Shown here: one piece after another, positions 46,370 to 55,574 of the stretch | Numbering within the stretch: the first letter of the stretch is position 1 | Layout: every line of letters starts with the position of its first letter | Source of the DNA: Rahnella victoriana | GTDB lineage: Bacteria > Pseudomonadota > Gammaproteobacteria > Enterobacterales > Enterobacteriaceae | Assembly: GCF_004330295.1 (NCBI RefSeq) | Contig: NZ_SJOJ01000027.1 | Location: 1 to 64,000 of the forward strand | Reading direction: 5' to 3' | DNA: 64,000 bases | Notes under the pieces: generated by a model | Seen by the model: the letters and a program-made list of their open reading frames with translations, nothing else | The model's database searches: none | Told to the model about the DNA's origin: nothing | Program-made: the position numbers and the translations under genes

Positions 46370-46391
46370 TTATTTTGAAGCGCGAAAATAA
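46370..46391 (+). promoter_or_regulatory. Mlc operator ahead of mlc
   Basis: TTATTTT-GAAGCGCG-AAAATAA is a perfect 7-bp inverted repeat with an 8-bp centre, matching the shape of E. coli Mlc/NagC boxes. It lies directly before the ribosome site (AGGAG) of mlc, so autorepression is expected. Confidence 0.7.
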
Positions 46392-46405
46392 CAGGAGTTC
46401 CTTGA

Positions 46406-47629
46406 GTGATCCCCGACGGGCAACCAGGACATATAGATCAAATTAAACAAACCAATGTCGGTGCTGTGTACCGCCTGATAGATCTGTTTGGTCCCATTTC
46501 GCGCATAGAATTGTCGAAAAAAGCACAACTGGCACCGGCCAGTATTACCAAGATTGTCCGCGAGTTATTACAGGCGCATCTGGTGTTGGAAACGGAATTT
46601 CAGGATCCCGGCAGCCGGGGGCGTCCGGCTATCGGCCTCGCGCTCGACACCCAGGCCTGGCACTACCTTTCAGCCCGTATCAGTCTCGGTTCCATCACGT
46701 TAGGTTTACGCGATCTCAGCAGTAAGCTGGTGGTGGAAGAAGTCCTGCCGCTGCCGGAGCAGGCCTCGCAACCGCTGCTTGGCCGCATCATTTCTGAAAT
46801 CGATCAGTTTTTTATCCGTCATCAGCGCAAACTCGAGCGCCTTACCGCCATCGCCATCACCCTGCCGGGCATGATCGACGCCCGTCGCGGCATCGTTCAC
46901 CGTATGCCGTTCTATCACGATGTGTTCGATATGCCGCTGGGCGATACCTTGTCTGCACATACCGGTTTGCCGGTGTATGTGCAGCATGATATCGGTGCCT
47001 GGACGCTGGCCGAATCGCTCTACGGAGCCTCGCGTGGCTGTAAAAATGTGGTGCAGGTGGTCATTGACCATAACGTCGGCGCAGGGGTGATCACCAGCGG
47101 ACGGGTGTTACACGCGGGCAGCAGCAGCGTGGCAGAAATCGGCCATACGCAGGTGGACCCCTACGGTAAGCGGTGTTATTGCGGCAATCACGGTTGCCTT
47201 GAAACTGTCGCCAGTACCGACAGCATTCTGGAGCTTGTTCGTCAGCGGTTAACGGTACCGGTTCCAGCCAGTTTATTGCACGGTGTGTCACTGACCATCG
47301 AAGCGGTATGTGATGCCGCCAACCGGGGCGATCAGCTGGCGCGGGATGTGATCATCAGCGTCGGGCAGAGCGTCGGGCGTATTCTGGCGATCATGGTGAA
47401 TCTGTTTAATCCCGAAAAAGTGCTGATTGGCTCACCGCTTAATTTATCTCAGGATATTCTGCATCCCGCGATAATGTCCTGTATTCAGCAGCAATCACTT
47501 CCCGCTTATAGCGAAAATATTAAACTGGAATCCACACAATTTTATAATCAGGGCACCATGCCAGGGGCGGCATTAGTGAAAGACGCCTTATATAGCGGAT
47601 CACTTCTAATAAAATTACTGCAAGGCTAA
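46406..47629 (+). CDS. mlc: Mlc (DgsA), global repressor of sugar-uptake genes
   Basis: This 407-residue ROK-family repressor has an N-terminal HTH (GPISRIELSKKAQLAPASITKIVRELL), the central ROK domain with VIDHNVGAGVI, and a zinc site HTQVDPYGKRCYCGNHGCLE (His and three Cys). The amphipathic C-terminal end YSGSLLIKLLQG matches E. coli Mlc. It represses pts and mal genes until sequestered by unphosphorylated EIICB-Glc. The start is GTG at 46406, with AGGAG eight bases upstream. The stop codon TAA (47627-47629) is the first base of an ERIC element. Confidence 0.96.
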   Translation: MIPDGQPGHIDQIKQTNVGAVYRLIDLFGPISRIELSKKAQLAPASITKIVRELLQAHLVLETEFQDPGSRGRPAIGLALDTQAWHYLSARISLGSITLGLRDLSSKLVVEEVLPLPEQASQPLLGRIISEIDQFFIRHQRKLERLTAIAITLPGMIDARRGIVHRMPFYHDVFDMPLGDTLSAHTGLPVYVQHDIGAWTLAESLYGASRGCKNVVQVVIDHNVGAGVITSGRVLHAGSSSVAEIGHTQVDPYGKRCYCGNHGCLETVASTDSILELVRQRLTVPVPASLLHGVSLTIEAVCDAANRGDQLARDVIISVGQSVGRILAIMVNLFNPEKVLIGSPLNLSQDILHPAIMSCIQQQSLPAYSENIKLESTQFYNQGTMPGAALVKDALYSGSLLIKLLQG

Positions 47630-47753
47630 TATCCTTCATACTTAAAATTACCTCTGGGTGGCTGCGTTCTTTCGCCCGAATCACTGACTTATGTCAGCTC
47701 ATCGGGACTTTCTCACTTGCCGCCTTGCCGTAATTTTGATTATTTTGGATATT
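47629..47753. repeat. ERIC element 2
   Basis: The ends AATATCC and GGATATT are perfect inverted repeats. The core CACTGACTTATGTCAGCTCATCGGGA is an ERIC-type palindrome with paired changes relative to consensus (CCCGA...TCGGG instead of CCCC...GGGG). About 125 bp long, it begins at the mlc stop codon and ends 199 bp before bioD2. Confidence 0.85.
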
Positions 47754-47951
47754 CCTTTACTGTCTGTTTTAAATAAAAAAGCGATAACCGTTTCGCCGTC
47801 ACCGCACTATCAGTCAACAAAACATTGCGCTAACGCAAACCGCTCTCATCCCGCATCGCCTAGACTTTCTGTCGTTACTTTGTCTCTGGCGCGGTTTTCT
47901 TACCGGAGACTATCTTTCAATAAGACGGAGAGATCCCGGAGCCTGAATTCC

Positions 47952-48638
47952 ATGTTAACGCACTTTTTCGTCACGGGTACGGATGCCCGTGTAGGTAAAA
48001 CCATTGTCACACGTGCCTTGCTTCAGGCCTTAGCCGCGCAGCATCGCTGCGTTTTAGGCTATAAACCTATTGCAACTGGCAGCCAGGAGCTGGCCGACGG
48101 GGTTCGAAATAAAGATGCGGTAACTCTCCAGCAGTCATCTTCTATTTCTTATCCTTTTAATAAAATAACGCCACTGGCATTAACGGATGAAGATATTTAT
48201 GCCAGTCATATCCCGGATAATGTTTTTGAAATAATGACGAATGGCCTCAATTTCATGCGTGAAGAGGCGGATTCTGTTGTTGTAGAAGGTTGTGATGGCT
48301 GGAGGACATTGATTACCCCACATCTTTTATATTCTGACTGGGTACGCCAGCAAAATATGCCGGTGGTATTAGTGGTCGGTATTCAGGAAGGGTGTGTCAG
48401 TCATGCCTTATTAACCGCACAAGCGATTATTGCCGACGGACTGCCGCTGCTGGGCTGGGTGGCGAACCGCATCAACCCGTGTCTGGCACACTATCAGGAA
48501 ACCATTGACGCCATCAGCGCCAATATTTCCGCGCCGCTGCTGGGGGAAATTCCGTATCTGCCCCGGGCGGAAAGTCGCGATATGGCGAAGTTTATCGACC
48601 TGTCCAGCTTCAATCTGAAGACGCTGGCAAAAGCCTGA
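47952..48638 (+). CDS. bioD: Dethiobiotin synthetase paralogue BioD2 (YnfK)
   Basis: This 228-residue ATP-dependent carboxylase has the P-loop VTGTDARVGKT near residue 7, the substrate lysine in LGYKPIATG and VVEGCDGWRT. It converts 7,8-diaminononanoate to dethiobiotin. The position after mlc matches E. coli ynfK, a second bioD gene separate from the bio operon; Asp in GTDARVG and EGCDGW differ from BioD1 (GTDTEVGKT, EGAGGW). The ATG at 47952 is chosen for the P-loop position; the frame is open back to 47691 through the ERIC and should not be used. Confidence 0.88.
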   Translation: MLTHFFVTGTDARVGKTIVTRALLQALAAQHRCVLGYKPIATGSQELADGVRNKDAVTLQQSSSISYPFNKITPLALTDEDIYASHIPDNVFEIMTNGLNFMREEADSVVVEGCDGWRTLITPHLLYSDWVRQQNMPVVLVVGIQEGCVSHALLTAQAIIADGLPLLGWVANRINPCLAHYQETIDAISANISAPLLGEIPYLPRAESRDMAKFIDLSSFNLKTLAKA

Positions 48639-48670
48639 CGGTGACGTTGTCACGGAAAATCTGTCCTGAA

Positions 48671-48705
48671 GAGGCGCTGAGTGCACAACTCAGCGCCTCT
48701 TTTTT
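48671..48705 (+). terminator. Intrinsic terminator after bioD2
   Basis: GAGGCGCTGAGT (48671-48682) and ACTCAGCGCCTC (48688-48699) form a perfect 12-bp stem around GCACA, followed by six T's. It lies 32 bp past the bioD2 stop and ends the mlc-bioD2 unit. Confidence 0.96.
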
Positions 48706-48767
48706 GTCTATAATCGGGTATCTGCCTGAGTGCATTCATCAAGACAAGTCTAAAGAAAACAGGGAAC

Positions 48768-50264
48768 ATGGCCGTCAATCATTCTGATGTAAACACATCT
48801 GCTGTTAAATCTTCTCACCGCCCCCTCATTCTGACCGCCTGCATGTTGTCGATGTTCATGGCCGCCGTGGAAGTGACCATTGTGGCGACCGCGATGCCGA
48901 CCATTATCGGTGATCTCGGCGGCTTCTCGCTGCTGGGCTGGGTGTTTGCGGTCTATCTGCTGACGCAGGCGATCACTGTGCCGGTTTACGGGCGACTGGC
49001 CGATCTCTACGGATGCCGCAAAATGTTTCTCATCGGCACCACGCTGTTTTTGATCGGCTCCGTGCTGTGCGGATTTGCGCCTTCTCTTGGCTGGATGATT
49101 GGTTTTCGTGCCTTGCAGGGGCTGGGTGCCGGAGCGATCACGCCGATAGCCACCACGCTGATTGCCAATGTGTATGGCCCGCAGGAGCGGGCGAAAGCGC
49201 AGGGGTATTTGTCGAGTGTCTGGGGCGTGTCGGCAATCGTCGGGCCGCTGATGGGCGCGTTTATAGTCTCGCATTTTCCGTGGGCGGTGGTGTTCTGGGT
49301 GAATGTGCCGATCGGCCTGGTGGCGATGGTCATTCTGGTGAAATACCTGCCGCCCGACGGCCAGCGTAAACCGCATCAGCTGGATCTGGCCGGTACCGGT
49401 TATCTGACCCTTTCTGTCGCGGCATTATTGCTGGCGCTGTTGCAGGCCGAAGTGCTGGGTTACTGGGCGCTGGCGCTGATCGCGTTTGCCGTGTGCTGCG
49501 GATTACTGCTTATCCGTCAGGAGCGTAAAACGCCGGAGCCGTTATTCCCGCTGGCGCTGTGGGAAAGTAAGGTGATTATTGCCGGTAATGTCGGGGGTCT
49601 GATCATCGGCGCGACCATGATGGGGATCAGCGCGTTTTTACCCACCTATGTTCAGGGCGTTCTCGGCGGCACACCGCTACAGGCGGGCACCACACTGGCG
49701 CTGATGTCGATCGGCTGGCCGCTGGCGAGTATGTTCAGTGGCCGCCTGATGCGGGCAACCTCGTACCGCGCAACGGCGGTCACTGGCGGAGTATTGCTGG
49801 TGGGCGGCAGTCTGGCGTTGCTGCTGCTTTCACCATCGTCCGGTTTATGGATGGCGCGGCTGGCGGCCTTTTCGATTGGCGCAGGGATGGGGCTTTCTAA
49901 CACCACTTTTATTGTTTCGGTACAAAACAGTGTGGAACCGGCTATCCGCGGCATTGCGACCGCGTCCACACTCTTTACCCGTATGCTTGGTTCCGCCATC
50001 GGCACGGCGGTGCTGGGGGCGACGCTGAATCTCAATCTTGAATACCGCCTGCCACAGGTAAACGATCCGGTGCAGCAACTGATGGAGAAAGCCACCCGCA
50101 GCACGATGGGTAGCCAGCAACTGAGCGCGCTGACCGACAGCGTGGCCGCCTCGCTGCACTGGGTGTTCGTGGTCTCGGCGGTGATTTCTGTGCTGGCAGT
50201 CGCCGCCGGTTTACTGATCCCGTCCGGCGACCGCCCGCATACTGAACCTCAGCGGGAAAGCTAA
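48768..50264 (+). CDS. DHA2-family multidrug efflux MFS transporter
   Basis: This 498-residue, 14-helix MFS protein has DHA2 motif A YGRLADLYGCRKMFLIG and motif C SSVWGVSAIVGPLMGAFI, as in EmrB/QacA. An N-terminal acidic/aromatic VEVTIVATAMPTI is motif D1. No EmrA-type adaptor is adjacent, so it likely acts alone in the inner membrane. Substrates are unknown. Its 3' end overlaps the convergent ABC permease gene by 4 bp. Confidence 0.88.
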   Translation: MAVNHSDVNTSAVKSSHRPLILTACMLSMFMAAVEVTIVATAMPTIIGDLGGFSLLGWVFAVYLLTQAITVPVYGRLADLYGCRKMFLIGTTLFLIGSVLCGFAPSLGWMIGFRALQGLGAGAITPIATTLIANVYGPQERAKAQGYLSSVWGVSAIVGPLMGAFIVSHFPWAVVFWVNVPIGLVAMVILVKYLPPDGQRKPHQLDLAGTGYLTLSVAALLLALLQAEVLGYWALALIAFAVCCGLLLIRQERKTPEPLFPLALWESKVIIAGNVGGLIIGATMMGISAFLPTYVQGVLGGTPLQAGTTLALMSIGWPLASMFSGRLMRATSYRATAVTGGVLLVGGSLALLLLSPSSGLWMARLAAFSIGAGMGLSNTTFIVSVQNSVEPAIRGIATASTLFTRMLGSAIGTAVLGATLNLNLEYRLPQVNDPVQQLMEKATRSTMGSQQLSALTDSVAASLHWVFVVSAVISVLAVAAGLLIPSGDRPHTEPQRES

Positions 50265-51919
50265 GCCGCAGGCCGTTGTTGCAGCCTGACGGCGATTAAC
50301 ATCAGCGTCAGGCTGATAAACACGGCCACCGACGCCATCGCCATACCATCGCCCACCGAACCCTGTTCAAACTGCCGCCAGACATACACCGACACCGTTT
50401 GTACGCCCGCCGGTGACAAGAGCAGGGAAGTCACCAGTTCGCGCGACGCCACGGCAAACACCATCATCATCGACGCCAGCAGGCTGGGAAATACCAGCGG
50501 CAGCAAAATCAGCCGTAATGTCTGTGCCGCCGTCGCGCCATGCACCCGTGCGGCGGCATCCAGATTGCCACCAATCTGCTTCAGCGCCGCGCTGACATAG
50601 CGCACCGGATAAGGCAGCAGCAGGCAGCAATACGCCAGCAGCAGAATGCCCCAGGTGTTATACGGCGTGACCGGCCAGAAGCTGCGGTTCCACGCCAGAA
50701 TCAGACCGACACCGACCACAATCCCCGGCAACGCGGCCGGTAACAGCGACAACCCGTCGATCATCGCCGCCCCGCGAATTTTACGCGCCACCACCAGCCA
50801 CGAGGCCAGAAAGCCTGTCGCCCCGGCGATCAGCGCTGTGCCCAGCGCCAGACTGAGGCTGGTCGACAACGCACCAAGCGCGTCGCCGTGGGCGGCAAAC
50901 AGATTGCCAAAATGCCGCAGGGTCAGGTTTAATACCGACAAGCCGCCGGACAGGGTGCGCGAAAACGCCGTGGCCAGCATGGAGACCACCGGCAGCGCGA
51001 CGGCGATCAGCGCGACACAGGTAAAGAGTATCAGCACCGGTAGCGTCCAGCCCGCCAGCGGTTTTTGTGTCACGTCCGCCGGTTTGCCGGTCATGCTTTC
51101 GACATTTTTGCCTGCCAGCACGGCGCGCTGGACGCTGTAAGCACACAGCGCCATTGCCACCAGCATCAGCGACAGCACCGCCGCGCCCGGCAAATCAACC
51201 GGCCAGTCGGCAAGGCGCTGTTCAATGCCGGTAGTCAGCATCAGGATACCGCTGCGCGACCCCAGCGCACCGGGTACGCCGTACTCTTCAATCGACAGGG
51301 TAAACGCCAGCAGCAGGCTGGAGGCGATAGCCGGTAACGCCATCGGCAACGTGATACGGATAAACGCCCGCCACGGCCCCGCGCCGTGAATGCGCGCGAC
51401 ATCGGCCAGACGACTACCGCTGGCGGCCATGCTGCGTGACACCGCGAAATACACCACCGGGAACACATTCAACGTCATCACCGCTACCATGCCCGGCAGG
51501 GAAAACAGAAAATCATTCAGATGCAGCCACGGCAGCAGTTGCTGCGCATAACCGTTGGTCTGTAACGCCAGCATCCACGACAGCGCGGCAATGTACGGCG
51601 GCAGCAGGAAGGGCACCAGAAACAGGATATCCCACAGCGCGGCGGCGGGCAGCGCGAACAGGCCACGCAAGGCACCGAGCGGTACGCCAATCAGCCCGCT
51701 GCACAGCGCCACACCCAGACCGACTTTTAATGTGGTGGCAAACAGTTCCTGTAACTGAGGTTCGGCGAACACGCGGCTAAAAGCACTGAACGGTGCGGAA
51801 TAACTGCCGGTATCGAGATGGGGAAAGACCGCCTGTAAAATCACAAAACTGACCGGTACCGCGACCAGCAGCAACAGCGCAATACCCGTCACGACCGGCA
51901 GGAAAGCATTTCTATTCAT
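50261..51919 (-). CDS. Iron(III)-type ABC transporter permease, two-domain (FbpB/SfuB-like)
   Basis: This 552-residue protein consists of two homologous permease domains, each with about six helices and an EAA loop (SGSRLADVARIHGAGPWRAFIRITLPMALPAI and IGGNLDAAARVHGATAAQTLRLILLPLVFPSL). A fused double permease is typical of ferric iron (SfuB, FbpB) and thiamine importers. It is last in the minus-strand operon ATPase, binding protein, permease. Metal specificity is inferred from layout; no Fur box was seen ahead of the operon. Confidence 0.85.
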   Translation of the reverse strand: MNRNAFLPVVTGIALLLLVAVPVSFVILQAVFPHLDTGSYSAPFSAFSRVFAEPQLQELFATTLKVGLGVALCSGLIGVPLGALRGLFALPAAALWDILFLVPFLLPPYIAALSWMLALQTNGYAQQLLPWLHLNDFLFSLPGMVAVMTLNVFPVVYFAVSRSMAASGSRLADVARIHGAGPWRAFIRITLPMALPAIASSLLLAFTLSIEEYGVPGALGSRSGILMLTTGIEQRLADWPVDLPGAAVLSLMLVAMALCAYSVQRAVLAGKNVESMTGKPADVTQKPLAGWTLPVLILFTCVALIAVALPVVSMLATAFSRTLSGGLSVLNLTLRHFGNLFAAHGDALGALSTSLSLALGTALIAGATGFLASWLVVARKIRGAAMIDGLSLLPAALPGIVVGVGLILAWNRSFWPVTPYNTWGILLLAYCCLLLPYPVRYVSAALKQIGGNLDAAARVHGATAAQTLRLILLPLVFPSLLASMMMVFAVASRELVTSLLLSPAGVQTVSVYVWRQFEQGSVGDGMAMASVAVFISLTLMLIAVRLQQRPAA

Positions 51920-51968
51920 TGATTACATCTCAGAAGCGGGCTGCTTTTTAACACAGCCCGGGAAGGAA

Positions 51969-52976
51969 TTATTGCTGGCCGAACAGTTTCGCAAAGCGGT
52001 CGAGAACCTCTTTACGTGACGCAGAAGCCTGTGAGGATTCCGGTAATAATTTCAGTGATTTAAACAACGGACGTTTGGCCTCGATATCGCTACGGGCAGG
52101 CATCAGCCAGGCATCGGCGACCAGTTTCTGACCTTCCGCAGACAGTGCGTAATCGATAAAGGCTTTGGCTTCCTTCTGTTGCTGGCTGGATTTGAGGATC
52201 ATCATCGGGCGCGGGGCGATCACCGTGCCGCTTTCCGGGAAAATCACTTTGACCGATTCACCGTCCTGCACGCTGGCGTAAGACACATAATCCACCGCGC
52301 CGAACACGGCGGCTTTCGCTCCCTGTAACACCGGCGTCAGTGCCTGTGCGTTTGGCCCTGCGATGATCATGCCGTTGGCTTTCAGATCTTCAAACAGCGT
52401 CCATGCCTGTTGCGCGTGAGCATTTTGTAACCCGATCAGCAAATCCAGAGAAGCACCGGAAAGCGACGGGTCCGGCGTGGTGACTTTGTCTTTGAATTCC
52501 GGTTTGGCTAAATCGCCCCAGTCTTTCGGTTCCGTGGTGCCGCTTTTGGTGTTCCACACAATCCCCAGTGCGGAAATTCCCTGAGCGACGTAATACGGCG
52601 TTTTGAACTGCGCCGGAACCTGTTCCGCATTCGGGCTTTGGTATTCGAGCAGCCAGCCGCGCTGTTCAAGATCGGTGGCGGTATCCCAGGACGCCGAAAT
52701 TAACACGTCCGCGCGCGGGTTGGCCTGTTCGGCTTCCAGTCGCGCCATCACTTTGCCGGTGGTTGCCTGAAACACATCGACTTTCACGCCGGTTTGTTTT
52801 TCATAGCCTGCGGCCAGTTTTTTGGCCAGAGAACCCGGCCCGGCGGTATAGAGCGTCAGCGCCTGCGCATTGCCGGCGGCCATTGCGAGAGAAAGAGTCA
52901 TTGCTGTCATTACGCCTGTTTTGGTACGGGAGAACGTGTGAGGAGTTTTATTGTGTGTGCGGTTCATCATTTTCAT
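51969..52976 (-). CDS. ABC transporter substrate-binding protein (iron/AEP family)
   Basis: This 335-residue periplasmic protein has an N-terminal Sec signal (hydrophobic core GVMTAMTLSLAMAAGNAQA). The type II binding fold follows, starting LTLYTAGPGSLAKKLAAGYEKQTGVKVDVFQA. A canonical iron-binding YY pair is not evident (DYVSYASV is the closest), so the ligand could be ferric iron or another compound such as 2-aminoethylphosphonate. The first codons contain three ATGs; the third or fourth (52970, 52967) is better spaced to GGAA than the first. Confidence 0.83.
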   Translation of the reverse strand: MKMMNRTHNKTPHTFSRTKTGVMTAMTLSLAMAAGNAQALTLYTAGPGSLAKKLAAGYEKQTGVKVDVFQATTGKVMARLEAEQANPRADVLISASWDTATDLEQRGWLLEYQSPNAEQVPAQFKTPYYVAQGISALGIVWNTKSGTTEPKDWGDLAKPEFKDKVTTPDPSLSGASLDLLIGLQNAHAQQAWTLFEDLKANGMIIAGPNAQALTPVLQGAKAAVFGAVDYVSYASVQDGESVKVIFPESGTVIAPRPMMILKSSQQQKEAKAFIDYALSAEGQKLVADAWLMPARSDIEAKRPLFKSLKLLPESSQASASRKEVLDRFAKLFGQQ

Positions 52977-52987
52977 TCCATCAAAGG

Positions 52988-53737
52988 TTAAGCAACAAAA
53001 GGGGAAACAACGGAAGGGTCAGTCTGGTCAATGCTGACGATCGCACCTTTATCCATCCGCGCGATGCAGTGAGCGAGTGTGCGGGCTTCGTGCTGATCGT
53101 GGGTGACATACACCGCCGTGGTGCCGAGCTGGCGCAGCAGGGTCGCCATTTCGTCGCACAGACTTTCGCGCAGGTCACGATCAAGGTTCGACAGCGGCTC
53201 GTCGAACAGCAAAATGCGTGGCTCGGCGACAATTGCCCGCGCCAGTGCCACACGCTGTTGCTGACCACCGGAAAGTTCAGCAGGGCGGCGCGAGGCGAAA
53301 TCCGCCAGCCCGACGCGGGCCAGTGCGGCGATCACTTTTTCCTGTTGCACCGCGCCACGGATACCGCGCATCTGCAACGGAAACGCGACGTTCTGGCGCA
53401 CGGTCATGTGCGGCCACAGGGCGTAATCCTGAAACGCCATGCCGAGATTACGTTTTTCCGGCGGCAGGCTGAATGTTCCGCTGGCGACGATATCGCCGCC
53501 GAAACTGATCTGCCCCGACGCGGGATGGAGTAACCCCGCCAGCATTTTCAGCAGCGTGCTTTTTCCGCAGCCCGAAGGGCCAAGCAGCGCGAGAACCGTC
53601 CCTTCCGGCACGGATAAATTGACGTGATTGAGTACCTGATTGTTCCCAAAGAAATGGGACACCTGATGAATGGCGATAGCAGGAGGAGAAGACATGCGCG
53701 ACGGCGCATTCCCGCTGGTATGAGCTGGAATGATCAT
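52988..53737 (-). CDS. ABC transporter ATP-binding protein (FbpC-like)
   Basis: This 249-residue ATPase shows Walker A GPSGCGKST near residue 52, the Q-loop MAFQDYALWPHMTV, signature LSGGQQQR, Walker B ILLFDEPLSNLD and switch VTHDQHEA. It lacks the longer C-terminal regulatory OB domain of the MalK/FbpC subclass and ends soon after the switch, which is short for FbpC. It is first in the operon and 11 bp upstream of the binding-protein gene. The start at 53737 follows GAGGATAG. Confidence 0.88.
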   Translation of the reverse strand: MIIPAHTSGNAPSRMSSPPAIAIHQVSHFFGNNQVLNHVNLSVPEGTVLALLGPSGCGKSTLLKMLAGLLHPASGQISFGGDIVASGTFSLPPEKRNLGMAFQDYALWPHMTVRQNVAFPLQMRGIRGAVQQEKVIAALARVGLADFASRRPAELSGGQQQRVALARAIVAEPRILLFDEPLSNLDRDLRESLCDEMATLLRQLGTTAVYVTHDQHEARTLAHCIARMDKGAIVSIDQTDPSVVSPFVA

Positions 53738-53865
53738 GGTTGGTACTATCCTCTTTGGGATTTAATTGTGGGGGTGAGCGTAAAGGGGGAATGTGACGGA
53801 CGGATGACAGTTTGTGTGGGTTCTTGTCGGGGAGGCGTACGAAAGGTGAAGACTGACTGGGACGA

Positions 53866-53992
53866 CTCCCTCCCCTGCGAAGGGGAGGGTTGGGGTGGGG
53901 TATTAACGAAAAATCAAAGAGTTGAAGTGTGCTTTTACAGAGTGTTTGGCTTTAAAACCCCCTCCCGGCCTCCCCCTTCGCAGGGGGAGGAG
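53866..53992. repeat. GC-rich palindromic intergenic repeat, copy E (inverted)
   Basis: This is a full-length copy in the opposite orientation to A-C, beginning CTCCCTCCCCTGCGAAGGGG and ending with the GGGGGAGG hairpin. Its central ~40 bp has diverged. It lies downstream of araA on the minus strand, near the expected end of the araBA transcript. Confidence 0.87.
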
Positions 53993-54032
53993 CAAAGAAA
54001 AACGGCTCTTTGAAGTGGGAGGAGCAAATAAA

Positions 54033-55538
54033 TCAGCGATTGCAAAGCTTGTAATACACCTCATTCCAGCGGATCTGATTCTTGAAGTCCGGCAGCGTGG
54101 TGTCGTTATCAATCACCAGCAATTCAATCCCGGTAAGTTCCGCATACAACCGCAGGGCGTCGATATCCAGCGCCTGTGAGAACACGGTATGGTGCGCGCC
54201 GCCGCCGAGGATCCAGGCTTCTGCCGCCGTGGCCAGTGATGGCTGGGCTTTCCAGATCGCGCGGGCCACAGGCAGTTTTGGCAACGGATGTGGCTGTTCA
54301 ACGGTATCCACCAGATTGACCAGCAGACGGAAACGGTCGCCCATGTCGATGACGCTGGCATTGACCGCCGGGCCTGCCGGGGTGGAGAAGATCAGACGCG
54401 CCGGATCCGCCTTGCCGCCTATGCCGAGGTACTGCGCATCAAGCAGCGGTTTTTCTTCTTTGGCAATCGACGGACACACTTCCAGCATGTGCGAGCCGAC
54501 CACCAGATCGTTGCCCGGTTTGAAGTGGTAGGTGTAATCCTCCATGAACGAGGTGCCGCCTTTCAGACCGCTGGCCATCACTTTCATGATGCGCAGCAGG
54601 GCTGCTGTTTTCCAGTCGCCTTCGCCACCGAAACCGTAGCCTTTTTGCATCAGACGCTGAACCGCCAGCCCCGGCAATTGCTTCATGCCGTGCAGATCTT
54701 CAAAGTTGGTGGTGAACGCACCGAATTTGCCTTGTTCGAGGAAACGGGTCATCCCCAGCTCGATTTTTGCCGCATCCAGCAGATTCTCACGACGTTCACC
54801 GTTGAGTTTCACGGCGTCGGTCAGGCGGTAGGTGGCTTCGTATTCTTCAATCAGCGTATCAATATCGCCTTTGCTGACTTCGTTGATCACGCTGACCAAG
54901 TCACCGATCCCGTACGCGTTGATGCTGTAGCCGAACTGGATTTGTGCCGCGACTTTATCGCCTTCGGTTACCGCCACTTCACGCATGTTGTCGCCAAAAC
55001 GCGCCACTTTCAGGTGCTGGCTTTCGTTTTTCGCTGCTGCAACGCGCATCCACTGGGCGATACGGCGATGGGATTCGCCATCCTGCCAGTGACCGGCGAC
55101 CACGGTGTGCTGCTGACGCATACGGGCGCCGATGAAACCGAACTCGCGGCCGCCGTGTGCGGTCTGGTTCAGGTTCATAAAGTCCATGTCCATGGTTTCC
55201 CAAGGAATTTCAGCGTTGAATTGCGTATGGAACTGCAACAGCGGTTTATGCAGGATGCTCAGACCGGCGATCCACATTTTGGCCGGGGAGAAGGTGTGCA
55301 GCCAGGTGATGATCCCCACGCAGGCATTGTCGTAGTTGGCTTCGCGGCACAGCGCAGTGATTTCATCCGGCGTGGTGACCAGTGGTTTAAGTACCAGTCT
55401 GACCGGCAAACCGGCTTCGCTGTTCAGGCTATTGACCACCTTCTCGGCGTTCTCTTTTACCTGACGTAATGCTTCCGGTCCGTACAGATGCTGACTGCCA
55501 ATGGCGAACCACACTTCGAGATGTTTAAACGCGTCCAT
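54033..55538 (-). CDS. araA: AraA, L-arabinose isomerase
   Basis: This 501-residue enzyme converts L-arabinose to L-ribulose. It begins [21 protein letters not shown] and contains [39 protein letters not shown] (the catalytic Glu of the metal site) and [12 protein letters not shown]. It ends [28 protein letters not shown], all as in E. coli AraA (500 residues). It follows araB by 36 bp. No araD follows; a repeat and an unrelated ABC operon come next. Confidence 0.97.
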   Translation of the reverse strand: MDAFKHLEVWFAIGSQHLYGPEALRQVKENAEKVVNSLNSEAGLPVRLVLKPLVTTPDEITALCREANYDNACVGIITWLHTFSPAKMWIAGLSILHKPLLQFHTQFNAEIPWETMDMDFMNLNQTAHGGREFGFIGARMRQQHTVVAGHWQDGESHRRIAQWMRVAAAKNESQHLKVARFGDNMREVAVTEGDKVAAQIQFGYSINAYGIGDLVSVINEVSKGDIDTLIEEYEATYRLTDAVKLNGERRENLLDAAKIELGMTRFLEQGKFGAFTTNFEDLHGMKQLPGLAVQRLMQKGYGFGGEGDWKTAALLRIMKVMASGLKGGTSFMEDYTYHFKPGNDLVVGSHMLEVCPSIAKEEKPLLDAQYLGIGGKADPARLIFSTPAGPAVNASVIDMGDRFRLLVNLVDTVEQPHPLPKLPVARAIWKAQPSLATAAEAWILGGGAHHTVFSQALDIDALRLYAELTGIELLVIDNDTTLPDFKNQIRWNEVYYKLCNR

Positions 55539-55574
55539 TTGTAACTCCTGAATATCGGATAGGTAAAATAGGGA

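Noticed and set aside
54288-55469. Long open frame (393 codons) on the plus strand opposite araA
   Set aside because: It is a shadow of the highly biased araA codons on the other strand; no ribosome site or recognisable domain.
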